Below the pieces are notes generated by a model, which did not search any database, was not told the origin of the DNA, and worked only from the letters and a program-made list of their open reading frames with translations. A program made the translations under genes and the position numbers. DNA of 12,423 bases. Source: Chrysochromulina parva. Taxonomy: Eukaryota > Haptophyta > Prymnesiales > Chrysochromulinaceae. Positions 1 to 6,207 of this stretch are shown here, piece after piece. The number at the start of each line of letters is the position of its first letter. Position 1 is the stretch's first letter. Location of the stretch: assembly GCA_002887195.1 (NCBI GenBank), contig PJAB01001751.1, forward strand, positions 1-12,423. The letters are read 5' to 3'.

Positions 1-683
1 CTCGCCTCCGCGTGCGTCCTGCTGTTGCCGCTGCTGCTCGCCGACGTGCGCGTGCTGCTGCTCGCCGCGGCGTGCGTGCTGCTGCTGCTCGCCGCCGCGT
101 GCGTGCGAGTGCTGGTGCTGGTGCTGCTGCCGCCACCGCCGCTCGCCATAAGACTGCGGCGTTGCCGACTCCCGACTGTCGCGTGATGACGGTCCTCCGA
201 CATCAGCTGCGCCAGCCGAGCCTCCGCCGCCGAGTCGTCCACGCCGAGCGGGACCATCGGCAGCAGGTGGCAGCACGCGACCCACCGTCCGCCGGGCGCA
301 AGGCTATCCGGCTCCGTTACGCAAAACGTGGTGAGCAGTTCTGGCGAGAAGGGCACCTCGAACTGCTCGCCGTGCGACACGACCCTGCGCGTAGCCGTGC
401 CAAGCTGTGTGGCGCACGCTTCTTCCGAGAGCCCTATGCAGTATGCCTCGTACTCCAGCGAATAGTTGACGTACCCTCGGTCTTTGCCATAGATGTGGAC
501 GTGAATTTCTTGCGCCGCCTGCCCCAAGCTCTGGTACTGGCGGCCCTTGAGCTGCGCGAGGGATGGCGCAGTGGAGTAGACCTCGGTCAGGCCGTAGCGG
601 AAAAAGTCGAAGGAGTGCACCTGCAGCACGATGAGTGAGCGGCCATGCTCGCGGAGATGGAGGAAGACGTGTCTCACCTTCAT
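1..683 (-). CDS. Unrecognised protein, 3' end beyond the window edge
   Basis: An open frame runs on the minus strand from an ATG at 683-681 to the left edge without a stop, giving 227 complete codons. It is easy to miss because it has no stop inside the window. Codons are strongly GC-ended, as in the neighbouring genes, which marks this frame rather than the overlapping plus-strand ORFs as coding. Residues 1-178 look globular, beginning MKVRHVFLHLREHGRSLIVL and containing QEIHVHIYGKDRGYVNYSLE. From about residue 180 the protein becomes a Gly/Ser/Thr/Ala/Arg/His low-complexity tail encoded by AGC/GCG-rich triplet repeats. I recognise no family. The frame stays open upstream of the ATG, so an upstream exon or earlier start cannot be excluded. 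No signal peptide or membrane span is evident. That the frame is coding is fairly certain; its function is unknown. Confidence 0.7.
   Translation of the reverse strand, partial: MKVRHVFLHLREHGRSLIVLQVHSFDFFRYGLTEVYSTAPSLAQLKGRQYQSLGQAAQEIHVHIYGKDRGYVNYSLEYEAYCIGLSEEACATQLGTATRRVVSHGEQFEVPFSPELLTTFCVTEPDSLAPGGRWVACCHLLPMVPLGVDDSAAEARLAQLMSEDRHHATVGSRQRRSLMASGGGGSSTSTSTRTHAAASSSSTHAAASSSTRTSASSSGNSRTHAEA
12..150. repeat. Triplet-rich low-complexity DNA coding a Ser/Ala/Thr tail
   Basis: The plus strand is dominated by gctgct, gccgcc and gcgtgcg runs in an irregular mosaic. Read on the minus strand they encode the Ser/Ala/Thr/Arg/His tail of the partial gene ending here. The pattern is typical of replication-slippage-prone coding low complexity rather than of a mobile element. 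Confidence 0.7.
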
Positions 684-1312
684 TTTGCGACCGGTGCGAA
701 CCGCACCGACTCGACTCCCCGAATGCCTGGTTGCTCGCGCGCCTTCGAAAAAGATGCGTCTTCCTCTTCGCAAAATTGCATGCAATATATTCAAAAGGCG
801 TCAACTGTCAAATAACACGGGTTCAACGTCCGAGCATGGACACGTCGACCCAGAAAGCAGCACAAGGAGCACCCTGAATGCAAGACCGAGGGAAGCAATG
901 CAGTCACCGACAGTCGGCGTATTAGACAACGCTGGACAACCACCGCTCGCGAAGTTTTGAGCTTCCGCGGTTCCGGGGGGCAATCCGCTCCCAAGGATTA
1001 TACCCCCCACTAACCCCCCCACTTTGGGAACTATGCACCGGCACCGCACATCGACGCTCCCAAGGCTAGGACCTTCCGGTCGTCGCAGCCTTTTACACCG
1101 ACGTACCTGCGAGAACCCAGAAGCGAGATCCGAGAAGGAATTCATACCCTCCACACCGCTCGGCGGCTCATTCATATGACGCGCGCCACTGTGTAGGATA
1201 CCTAAGACCGAACTGTAGGCTTAAGGTGTGAAACCGCAGCGCAGCACACTCACGCTAGACCAGACAGTACCGGTGATCTGGTGTACTGACTACTGGACAC
1301 TGAACACTGTAC
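684..1312. other. Intergenic region with no supported gene
   Basis: These 629 bp lie between the starts of the minus-strand gene on the left and the stop of the minus-strand fucosyltransferase-like gene. The stretch is less GC-biased than the genes and its ORFs show no recognisable domain or codon bias. It should hold the 3' end of the fucosyltransferase-like transcript and the promoter of the left gene. A C-rich patch near 1004-1020 is flanked by a 6-bp inverted repeat (TCCCAA at 989-994, TTGGGA at 1024-1029), which is too weak to call functional. Confidence 0.5.
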
Positions 1313-2950
1313 CTATGGAACTACGTCGCGAAGTCGCTTTCTCAAGCGATGGGCAGGGCCGGGGGACTTGCTGGCCGTCTGGCCACGGCAGCCTGCCGCG
1401 AGCGTGCTGCGGCGTGCGTCCTCTGCGAGCTCGTCCCAGATTGGCCAGACGGGCTCGCCCGGCTCGTCGGTGGCGGCGCGCATGGAAGTGAGCCCCTTGC
1501 ACGACAGATCGAGCGAGATCGGTGTGGGCTGCCGGAACGCCATGAGCTTCGTCACAAGGAGACCGAAATTGGAGGTGACCGTGCCCAAGAACGCGCGGCA
1601 CTCGGAGAGCAGCAGGAGCTGCACGATCTGCGAGCGCCCCTCGTCATTCTCGCTCCCCTCCTGCTGTGTCTTCTCGACTACCATATGGGGCGTCAGGCCC
1701 TCGGGCACCTGGACAAAGTACTTGGCGGGCATCACATACGTTGGGCGCGGCGCGAGCAGCTGAGGCAGCCGCGCCAGGGTCGAAGGCTCTGAGGAAGCGA
1801 GAAGGAATCCAGCCGCACCTACCTCATCGGCGAGAGCGAGCGCCGCACGCACGTACATGGCGTCACTGAAGGGCTCTCCACGCTCCTTGGCACCGAGATC
1901 CTTCTTATCGCCACGGCGCACGTGCACTGCCACGAGCTGATCGATGCGCAGCCAGGCTGGACCACCGTCGGAGCTCACCTCGAGATCGGAGCTCGCCTCG
2001 AGATCGGAGCTCGCCTCGAGATCGGAGCTCGCCTCGAGATCGGAGCTCTCCTCGGCTGATCGCTTCGGCTTTGCCTCGGGCGGTCGCAGCCTCATCTCGT
2101 GTCTTACCCTCACAAGCATCGCCATGGTAGCTGCATGCGGGCGGAAGATGTACTTCGTCATCTCCATCCGCACCCACCACTTATCGCGCCGCCGGCGCAG
2201 CCGCAGCGAGTCCGACCAACGGCCGGCGAGCTCGGGGCGCATCTTGGCCGCACGGACCGTACTGACGCCCTCGGGCGCCTCGCATGCAGTGAACGGCTCG
2301 AAATAGCAGCTCAGATCGCGTCGTGGGCACAGCGCCTTGTTGGCGTATCGAAGGCCGCCCGCCGCAACGAGCAGCGCGGGCAGAGGCTCGACGTTGCCCG
2401 CGGCGGCCACGGCGTCTGGCGTGAGCAGCGAGGGTGGCTTCTCCAGCTGCGCGGCCCATGCGCCCACCAGCGAGGAAAGCTGCGAGCCCAGGCCGTTACG
2501 CCAGTCCTTGAAGCGCACGATGCGACGGCGCGAGCAGTCTGCCGGATGCTGATGAGCGTGCAGCGCCGCCTGCATACTCCGTGAGTCGGCAGCGTCGTCA
2601 GCAGCTGTGCTGCTCGCGGCGGCACCGCACAGAGGAGACAGCAAGACCCTCAAGCGCTTGCTCATACAGGCGGCAACGGAGACGGAGCTGATCTGAAGTG
2701 GTACTTGCCGCTGATCTCGAACAGTTGGGGCCGTTGAGGCCACCTGATCCGGTGGTCCGGTGGCGGACTGCGATGGCGATGGTGGAGGTGGTGGGGGTGG
2801 GGGAGGAGTAGCACTTGGTGGCGTCCCTACGGATGAAAACGCTGATGATGCTGCAGGGAAAGGTACCAACGTGCCTAACGGTGAAAGAACGTGGAGTGCG
2901 GTCAGTAGCACGAGCACGACTGCCGACATCTGAAGGGGACGCTGTCGCAT
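1313..2950 (-). CDS. Putative alpha-1,6-fucosyltransferase-like (FUT8/GT23 superfamily) type II membrane protein
   Basis: Probable Golgi glycosyltransferase transferring fucose from GDP-fucose. Read from the ATG at 2950-2948 it has 545 residues; the longer frame to 3001 would need a GTG start. Domain order: a short cytosolic N-terminus; a membrane anchor at about 8-29 (MSAVVLVLLTALHVLSPLG); a proline-rich stem at about 44-61 with a run of nine prolines; then the catalytic region. The first motif, WRNGLGSQL (about 150-158), corresponds to the G-x-G-x-Q element of the fucosyltransferase superfamily. The second, HVRRGDK (343-349), matches FUT8 HVRRTDK, the GDP-fucose-binding arginine motif. The third, GTVTSNFGLLVTKLM (from 456), aligns with the FUT8 T-F-S-S-Q-V-C-R-V element. 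No C-terminal SH3 domain, as found in animal FUT8, is seen. A SSDLEA repeat precedes the HVRRGD motif. A second in-frame Met at 2929 is an alternative start. The superfamily is well supported; linkage and acceptor are inference. Confidence 0.75.
   Translation of the reverse strand: MRQRPLQMSAVVLVLLTALHVLSPLGTLVPFPAASSAFSSVGTPPSATPPPPPPPPPSPSQSATGPPDQVASTAPTVRDQRQVPLQISSVSVAACMSKRLRVLLSPLCGAAASSTAADDAADSRSMQAALHAHQHPADCSRRRIVRFKDWRNGLGSQLSSLVGAWAAQLEKPPSLLTPDAVAAAGNVEPLPALLVAAGGLRYANKALCPRRDLSCYFEPFTACEAPEGVSTVRAAKMRPELAGRWSDSLRLRRRRDKWWVRMEMTKYIFRPHAATMAMLVRVRHEMRLRPPEAKPKRSAEESSDLEASSDLEASSDLEASSDLEVSSDGGPAWLRIDQLVAVHVRRGDKKDLGAKERGEPFSDAMYVRAALALADEVGAAGFLLASSEPSTLARLPQLLAPRPTYVMPAKYFVQVPEGLTPHMVVEKTQQEGSENDEGRSQIVQLLLLSECRAFLGTVTSNFGLLVTKLMAFRQPTPISLDLSCKGLTSMRAATDEPGEPVWPIWDELAEDARRSTLAAGCRGQTASKSPGPAHRLRKRLRDVVP
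1970..2052. repeat. 18-bp tandem repeat inside the fucosyltransferase-like gene
   Basis: About 4.5 copies of an 18-bp unit (ctcgagatcggagctcgc with end variants) encode four SSDLE units and a diverged fifth, joined by single residues. They form an acidic Ser/Asp/Glu linker just before the HVRRGD motif. The unit contains the palindromes CTCGAG and GAGCTC. Copies are nearly identical, suggesting recent slippage. Confidence 0.9.
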
Positions 2951-2973
2951 GGGACTAAAGGTCAGCTCAAACG
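2951..2973. promoter_or_regulatory. Head-to-head start region of two genes
   Basis: Only 23 bp separate the fucosyltransferase-like ATG (2950-2948, minus) from the dehydrogenase kinase ATG (2974, plus). Any shared or bidirectional promoter must therefore lie within the coding sequence of one or both genes, or initiation must be very close to the start codons. No TATA or CCAAT element is visible in the gap. A divergent promoter is inferred from gene arrangement only. Confidence 0.4.
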
Positions 2974-4854
2974 ATGCGGCGAGGACGCGGCCTACGCGCA
3001 CTCGCCGCTGCAGCCGGCCGCTATTGCGTTCGGCCGCTATTGCGTTCGACGCGCGTCGTCTTGCGCCAGCCGCAGCATGGCGAGCACAGCGGTCCGTCGA
3101 TCTCGGAGATGAAGGCCATCTTCCGGCTTTACGATACCAACAACTCGGGCTCCCTTGACCTTGGGGAGCTCACCTCGCTGCTCGACGACCTCGACATGCT
3201 CAAGACGCAGAGGCGCAAGAGCGCATTCTGCAAGCAGATGTTGCACGAGCACGACGCCGACGCCGACGGCGCGCTGAGCTTTGACGAGTTCCAGAGGCTG
3301 TGGCCCAAGGTGTGTCGAATGCAAGCAGTGCGGCTGCTCAACCTCGACCTTCCCTCGGAGGCGACGAAGCAGGGCCGACGGCTGCGCGAGTTGATGGCCG
3401 CACCTGCAACGGCTGTGTCCATCTCTAGCCTGTGGCAGACGGCGCACAAGCCGACGCCGGCGCAGTCGTTGCTCAATGCGCAGTTCCTCCACCGCGAGCT
3501 CATCGTGCGTCGTGCCGGGCTGCTTCGCATGCTCACCTCGCTACCCTCGGGCCTGGCCACCCACCCGCGCGTGCTGGAGATCGGGGAGCTGTACCGACGT
3601 CTCCTCGCGCAGCTCCTGAACACCTCGACCCCGCGCGACGCGGAGACGGAGTGGGTCTTCGAGCATCGACTGCGCACGACCTTCCTGACGCACACGCAAG
3701 TGCCTGCGGCCATCGGCGCCGCACTTCATGATCTGTCGAATGGCGCGCGGTCGCCGCCGACGACCGAAGAACAGCGCGAGATCGACAGTCGGCTCGACGC
3801 CTTCTTCTCGTCTCGCCTCGGGTTGCGCTTCCTCGCCCATCATTACCTCTCGTCCAAGGTGGCGCGGGAAGGGTGGTCAGGCATCCTCCACTCGAAGTGC
3901 TCACCTGTGACCGTGTGCCGCACCGCTGCTGCGGATGTGCGCCGCTGGGCCAAGGCGCGCTTCGGGGTCTCGCCCGAGGTGAGCGTCGTCGGCGATGAGA
4001 AGCTCACCTTTACATTCGTGCCGGCGCACATCTTGTTCGTCGTGACAGAGCTTCTCGAGAACGCAGCGGAGGCCTCGATCCGAAAGCATGCGCCGCAGCT
4101 GGCCGCCGCCGCCGACGCTGCGAACGCCGACGCTGCGAACGCCGACGCTGCGAACGCCGACGCTGCCTGCTCTGACGCTGTCCATGCCGCCGAACACCAC
4201 GCCAACGCCGCTGGTGTCGCTGCCCCTGCTGGCGCCATCGCCGCCGATGCCGCCGCCGCCGCTGATGCCGCCGCCGCCGCTGATGCCGCCGCCGCCGCCG
4301 CTGACGCCACCCAGAGCCTCGAGACGGCCCTCGAGCCTTGCGGACGCGCTGCGACAGCCTCGGGTGCGGCACGGCCGGCGCTGTCGCCTTCAGAGCTGCC
4401 CGCCGTGCCAGTCCCACCGATCCGCGTCGTCGTGGCGGTGAGTGACCATTCAATCACAATCAAGGTTGAAGACGTAGGCGGTGGCTTCGGCCGCTCCAAG
4501 CTCGGGGCGGTCTGGTCGTACGCGGGCTCGCGCCGGCTGCGGGCGGGCCACGGCGGCCTCGGGCTGCCTCTCTCGCGCCTGTACGCGCGATACTTTGGAG
4601 GCACACTGCACGTGGCGCCGATCGAAGGCTATGGCACGGACGCGTACGTGACGCTCAACCGTCTCGAAGGGGCGAACCAGGAGACGCTCTATTTCATCAA
4701 AGAGGAGCACTCGGAGGAGCAAGAGCTAGAGCAGCGCGCCAGCCGGTCCGAGCCCTCACTGCTCGAGGAGCCCGGCATGCTGCACGACGGCCTCTTCGAT
4801 GCGCAAGCGCGGCGCGGGAGCAGCAGCAAAAGCACCGGGGCCAGCGATACCTAG
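2974..4854 (+). CDS. Mitochondrial pyruvate/branched-chain dehydrogenase kinase with N-terminal EF-hand pair
   Basis: 626 residues, predicted to phosphorylate and switch off the E1 component of a mitochondrial 2-oxoacid dehydrogenase complex. Residues 1-35 are rich in Arg/Ala/Leu without acids, a typical mitochondrial presequence. Two canonical EF-hand loops follow: DTNNSGSLDLGE (54-65) and DADADGALSFDE (94-105). Residues about 160-330 match the helical BCDHK adaptor domain. The GHKL ATPase motifs are N-box ELLENAAEAS (359-368, E359 and N363), G1 DVGGGFG (500-506), G2 GHGGLGLPLSRLYARYFGG (525-543) and the terminal GYGTDA (552-557). An Ala/Asp/Asn low-complexity insert (about 372-478) separates the N and G1 boxes. 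The C-terminal Asp-Trp motif of animal PDKs is absent. PDK versus BCKDK cannot be settled by eye. I know of no standard PDK or BCKDK with EF-hands, so direct calcium control is an inference from the fusion. No intron is needed. A 16-bp tandem duplication lies in the presequence. Confidence 0.9.
   Translation: MRRGRGLRALAAAAGRYCVRPLLRSTRVVLRQPQHGEHSGPSISEMKAIFRLYDTNNSGSLDLGELTSLLDDLDMLKTQRRKSAFCKQMLHEHDADADGALSFDEFQRLWPKVCRMQAVRLLNLDLPSEATKQGRRLRELMAAPATAVSISSLWQTAHKPTPAQSLLNAQFLHRELIVRRAGLLRMLTSLPSGLATHPRVLEIGELYRRLLAQLLNTSTPRDAETEWVFEHRLRTTFLTHTQVPAAIGAALHDLSNGARSPPTTEEQREIDSRLDAFFSSRLGLRFLAHHYLSSKVAREGWSGILHSKCSPVTVCRTAAADVRRWAKARFGVSPEVSVVGDEKLTFTFVPAHILFVVTELLENAAEASIRKHAPQLAAAADAANADAANADAANADAACSDAVHAAEHHANAAGVAAPAGAIAADAAAAADAAAAADAAAAAADATQSLETALEPCGRAATASGAARPALSPSELPAVPVPPIRVVVAVSDHSITIKVEDVGGGFGRSKLGAVWSYAGSRRLRAGHGGLGLPLSRLYARYFGGTLHVAPIEGYGTDAYVTLNRLEGANQETLYFIKEEHSEEQELEQRASRSEPSLLEEPGMLHDGLFDAQARRGSSSKSTGASDT
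3015..3048 (+). repeat. 16-bp tandem duplication in the presequence coding region
   Basis: The 16-bp unit cggccgctattgcgtt occurs at 3015-3030 and 3031-3046, with two more matching bases after it. Sixteen is not a multiple of three, so the two copies are read in different frames. The second copy gives R-P-L-L-R-S in the kinase frame. The first copy gives the same peptide in the frame opened by the ATG at 2949. Confidence 0.9.
4111..4302 (+). repeat. Ala/Asp/Asn-coding tandem repeats within the kinase ATPase domain
   Basis: A 15-bp unit (gccgacgctgcgaac) is repeated from 4111 to 4167, three perfect copies and a partial fourth, encoding ADAAN. A second array at 4246-4302 has an 18-bp unit (gatgccgccgccgccgct) in two perfect copies and one expanded to 21 bp, encoding DAAAAA. 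Both keep frame. They expand the linker between the N-box helix and the next strand of the GHKL fold, a position where PDKs carry a surface linker. Confidence 0.9.
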
Positions 4855-4888
4855 CGAGGAGACATTAGTAGGTTCTCACGAGACTCAT

Positions 4889-4969
4889 CACAGCCAACGT
4901 TTATAACTTGCTATTTGACACCGGACCGGCTCTTCACAGCCAATCTTTATAACTCTTCACACTGGACCG
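4889..4969 (+). promoter_or_regulatory. Imperfect duplicated promoter-like element upstream of selenoprotein T
   Basis: Two imperfect copies with a 46-bp offset start cacagccaa (4889 and 4935), each followed by TTTATAAC and ending in ggaccg. The second copy reads CCAAT (4940-4944) followed by TTTATAA (4946-4952), about 87 bp before the SELENOT ATG, resembling CCAAT and TATA boxes. The spacing is plausible for a core promoter in the 184-bp gap after the kinase gene. The function is inferred from sequence likeness. Confidence 0.45.
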
Positions 4970-5038
4970 TTCAGAGAAGTCTTTCCGTCTTCCTGTCCTG
5001 AAGCATCGGCTCTCCTCGGGCCGCCGCGCACCATCTCG

Positions 5039-5728
5039 ATGGCCGTCGGGCAGCCGATCAACCGCGATCGAGTGGCCGCAAAGCGCCCACAGTCGTCTGC
5101 TTCTGGGAACGGCCTGACGAGCAGCCAGAAGACGGGATTGGTGCTCGTCGCTGCCCTGTGCGGCCCGGCTCTGCTGAAGAAGTGGTATGAGAAGCCGGCG
5201 AGCGAGAAGGTGGATCTGAGTGGCTTCAACATCGTGACGGCGTACGACACGCCCGCCATCGAGCGAATGGATAGCACTGTGCGCATCGAGTTCTGCTCCT
5301 CCTGAGGCACAAACGGCCAGTTCCGAAAGACTGCGGGCGCATTGCAGCAAGCCTTCCCTGGCCTCAAGGTCGAGGGTGGGCCGTACACGCCCTCAGCGTC
5401 GGTGCAGTATGCCATCCGCGCGGTGCGCATCGCGCAGCTCGGCGTGGCCGCGCTGTACTTCTTCGGCGACCAGGCCTTCGGCATGATGCGCCGGCCATCA
5501 CCTCCCTGGCTCGGACAGATGCACGAGAACAAGTTTGTGGTCGCAGGCGGCGTGTATGGGCTCGACGTGTTCGCCCAGACGATGAAGGCGATCAACGGCT
5601 TCGAGATCACGTACAACGGTCAGGTACTCCACTCGAAGCTCGCGTCCGGCAAATTCCCAGAGTCGGACGAGCTCGTCACGAAGCTCAGGAGGATCATTTC
5701 TCAGGAGAACCCTGCCAACCACGACTAG
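5039..5728 (+). CDS. SELENOT: Selenoprotein T with in-frame UGA selenocysteine
   Basis: A thioredoxin-like ER-membrane oxidoreductase of the SelT/SelW/SelH (Rdx) family, 229 residues. The TGA at 5303-5305 is read as selenocysteine 89 in the redox motif C86-S-S-U89, following the conserved strand VRIEFC. The frame continues without a break into GTNGQFRKTAGALQQ, KVEGGPYTP and, near the end, GFEITYNGQVLHSKLASG (187-204), matching the SELENOT pattern of animals (EGENY..P, GAFEI..N....SKL.SG). Residues 32-46 (TGLVLVAALCGPALL) form an N-terminal membrane anchor. Further hydrophobic stretches at about 131-147 and 166-182 fit the family's membrane-associated helical insert. The TTG at 5342 is an internal Leu codon, not a start. 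A SECIS hairpin lies 90 nt after the TAG stop, in the expected 3' UTR place. The ATG at 5039 is the first in frame after the promoter-like repeats. Assignment as SELENOT is firm. Confidence 0.93.
5303..5305 (+). other. UGA recoded as selenocysteine (U89)
   Basis: This TGA interrupts an otherwise continuous SELENOT frame exactly at the catalytic position of the C-x-x-U motif. Conserved family sequence continues on the far side, so it is neither a stop nor a frameshift scar. Confidence 0.93.
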
Positions 5729-5818
5729 AGCGATTGTGGTCGGTAGGTGGTCGCCGTCCCTGCTGCTGATGCCGACCCTGCCTGCGCCGACTCGCCCGGC
5801 TCGCCGCCCGCGGCTCGT

Positions 5819-5904
5819 GCAGCCCGTGTTACATGACTCCCCTCCCCGAGAGCCTCGGTGCATCACCGGGCTGGGGCGTGGACGAGAGAACGGACGCGGG
5901 CTGC
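5819..5904 (+). promoter_or_regulatory. SECIS element (type II-like) in the selenoprotein T 3' UTR
   Basis: An 86-nt stem-loop that would recruit SBP2 for Sec insertion. Helix I is 12 pairs: 5819-5830 (gcagcccgtgtt) with 5893-5904 (gacgcgggctgc), two of them wobbles. An internal loop follows with A5833 before the quartet: TGAC 5834-5837 opposite CGAG 5883-5886, giving the tandem G.A/A.G pairs of the SECIS core. Helix II pairs 5838-5848 with 5872-5882: eight Watson-Crick pairs, one wobble and two pyrimidine mismatches. An apical bulge AGAG (5849-5852) starts 12 nt after ATGA, where the conserved AA normally sits. Helix III (5853-5860 with 5864-5870, loop CAT) closes it. Deviation: AGAG instead of AA or CC. 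The fold was worked out by hand. Confidence 0.85.
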
Positions 5905-6207
5905 CCGAGGTGCCGCGAGTGCGCGACGAGCGCGGCACTCTGGCTGGCTCCTTTCAGCTGGCCCGTGTGCTGCGACGACCTTGTCTTGATATGCTTGCCA
6001 TCAAAATGCGAAAATCGAAAATCCGTCTACTCTTCTCCATGCTCTTCTCTCAGAGGTCAGAGCAGTCTCAGTACGGTCCGACCTACGGTACGGTACGGAA
6101 CACCGCACGCTTAAGCGAAACCGGCGAAACGGTGAGTAAGTTTAGTTTACTTCGGTTTGTTCAAAAACGAGACCGGTCGTCACCGCGTCACACACCACGA
6201 GGTCAGC
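5905..6207. other. Convergent 3' intergenic region
   Basis: These 303 bp lie between the SECIS and the stop of the convergent minus-strand gene. The segment from about 5985 to 6050 is AT-richer than its surroundings, and a short TTGAT/ATCAA inverted repeat lies at 5986-6004. Repeated tacggt-type motifs occur at about 6071-6100. It should hold the 3' ends of both transcripts. No gene or clear polyadenylation signal is visible. Confidence 0.5.

Noticed and set aside
989..1029. TCCCAA/TTGGGA inverted repeat around a C-rich patch
   Set aside because: A 6-bp stem with a loop of about 29 nt is expected by chance and no function is suggested by context.
801..1175. 124-residue minus-strand ORF in the left intergenic region
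   Set aside because: It starts with ATG but has no codon bias like the neighbouring genes, no recognisable domain, and lies in AT-richer sequence. It is probably chance.
2951..3001. Extension of the fucosyltransferase-like frame to 3001
   Set aside because: The codon at 3001-2999 is GTG, not ATG, and the extension overlaps the kinase coding region. The ATG at 2950 precedes a good membrane anchor.
5039..5305. An 88-residue protein ending at the TGA
   Set aside because: Family sequence continues in the same frame past the TGA, and a SECIS lies downstream, so it is the first part of selenoprotein T.
5342..5728. A separate 128-residue protein starting at 5342
   Set aside because: The start is TTG inside the SELENOT frame. 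The segment is the C-terminal part of that protein.
5736..5780. GGTCGG/CCGACC stem right after the selenoprotein stop
   Set aside because: The 5' side lacks the TGA of the quartet, so it does not make a SECIS. The element at 5819-5904 fits far better.
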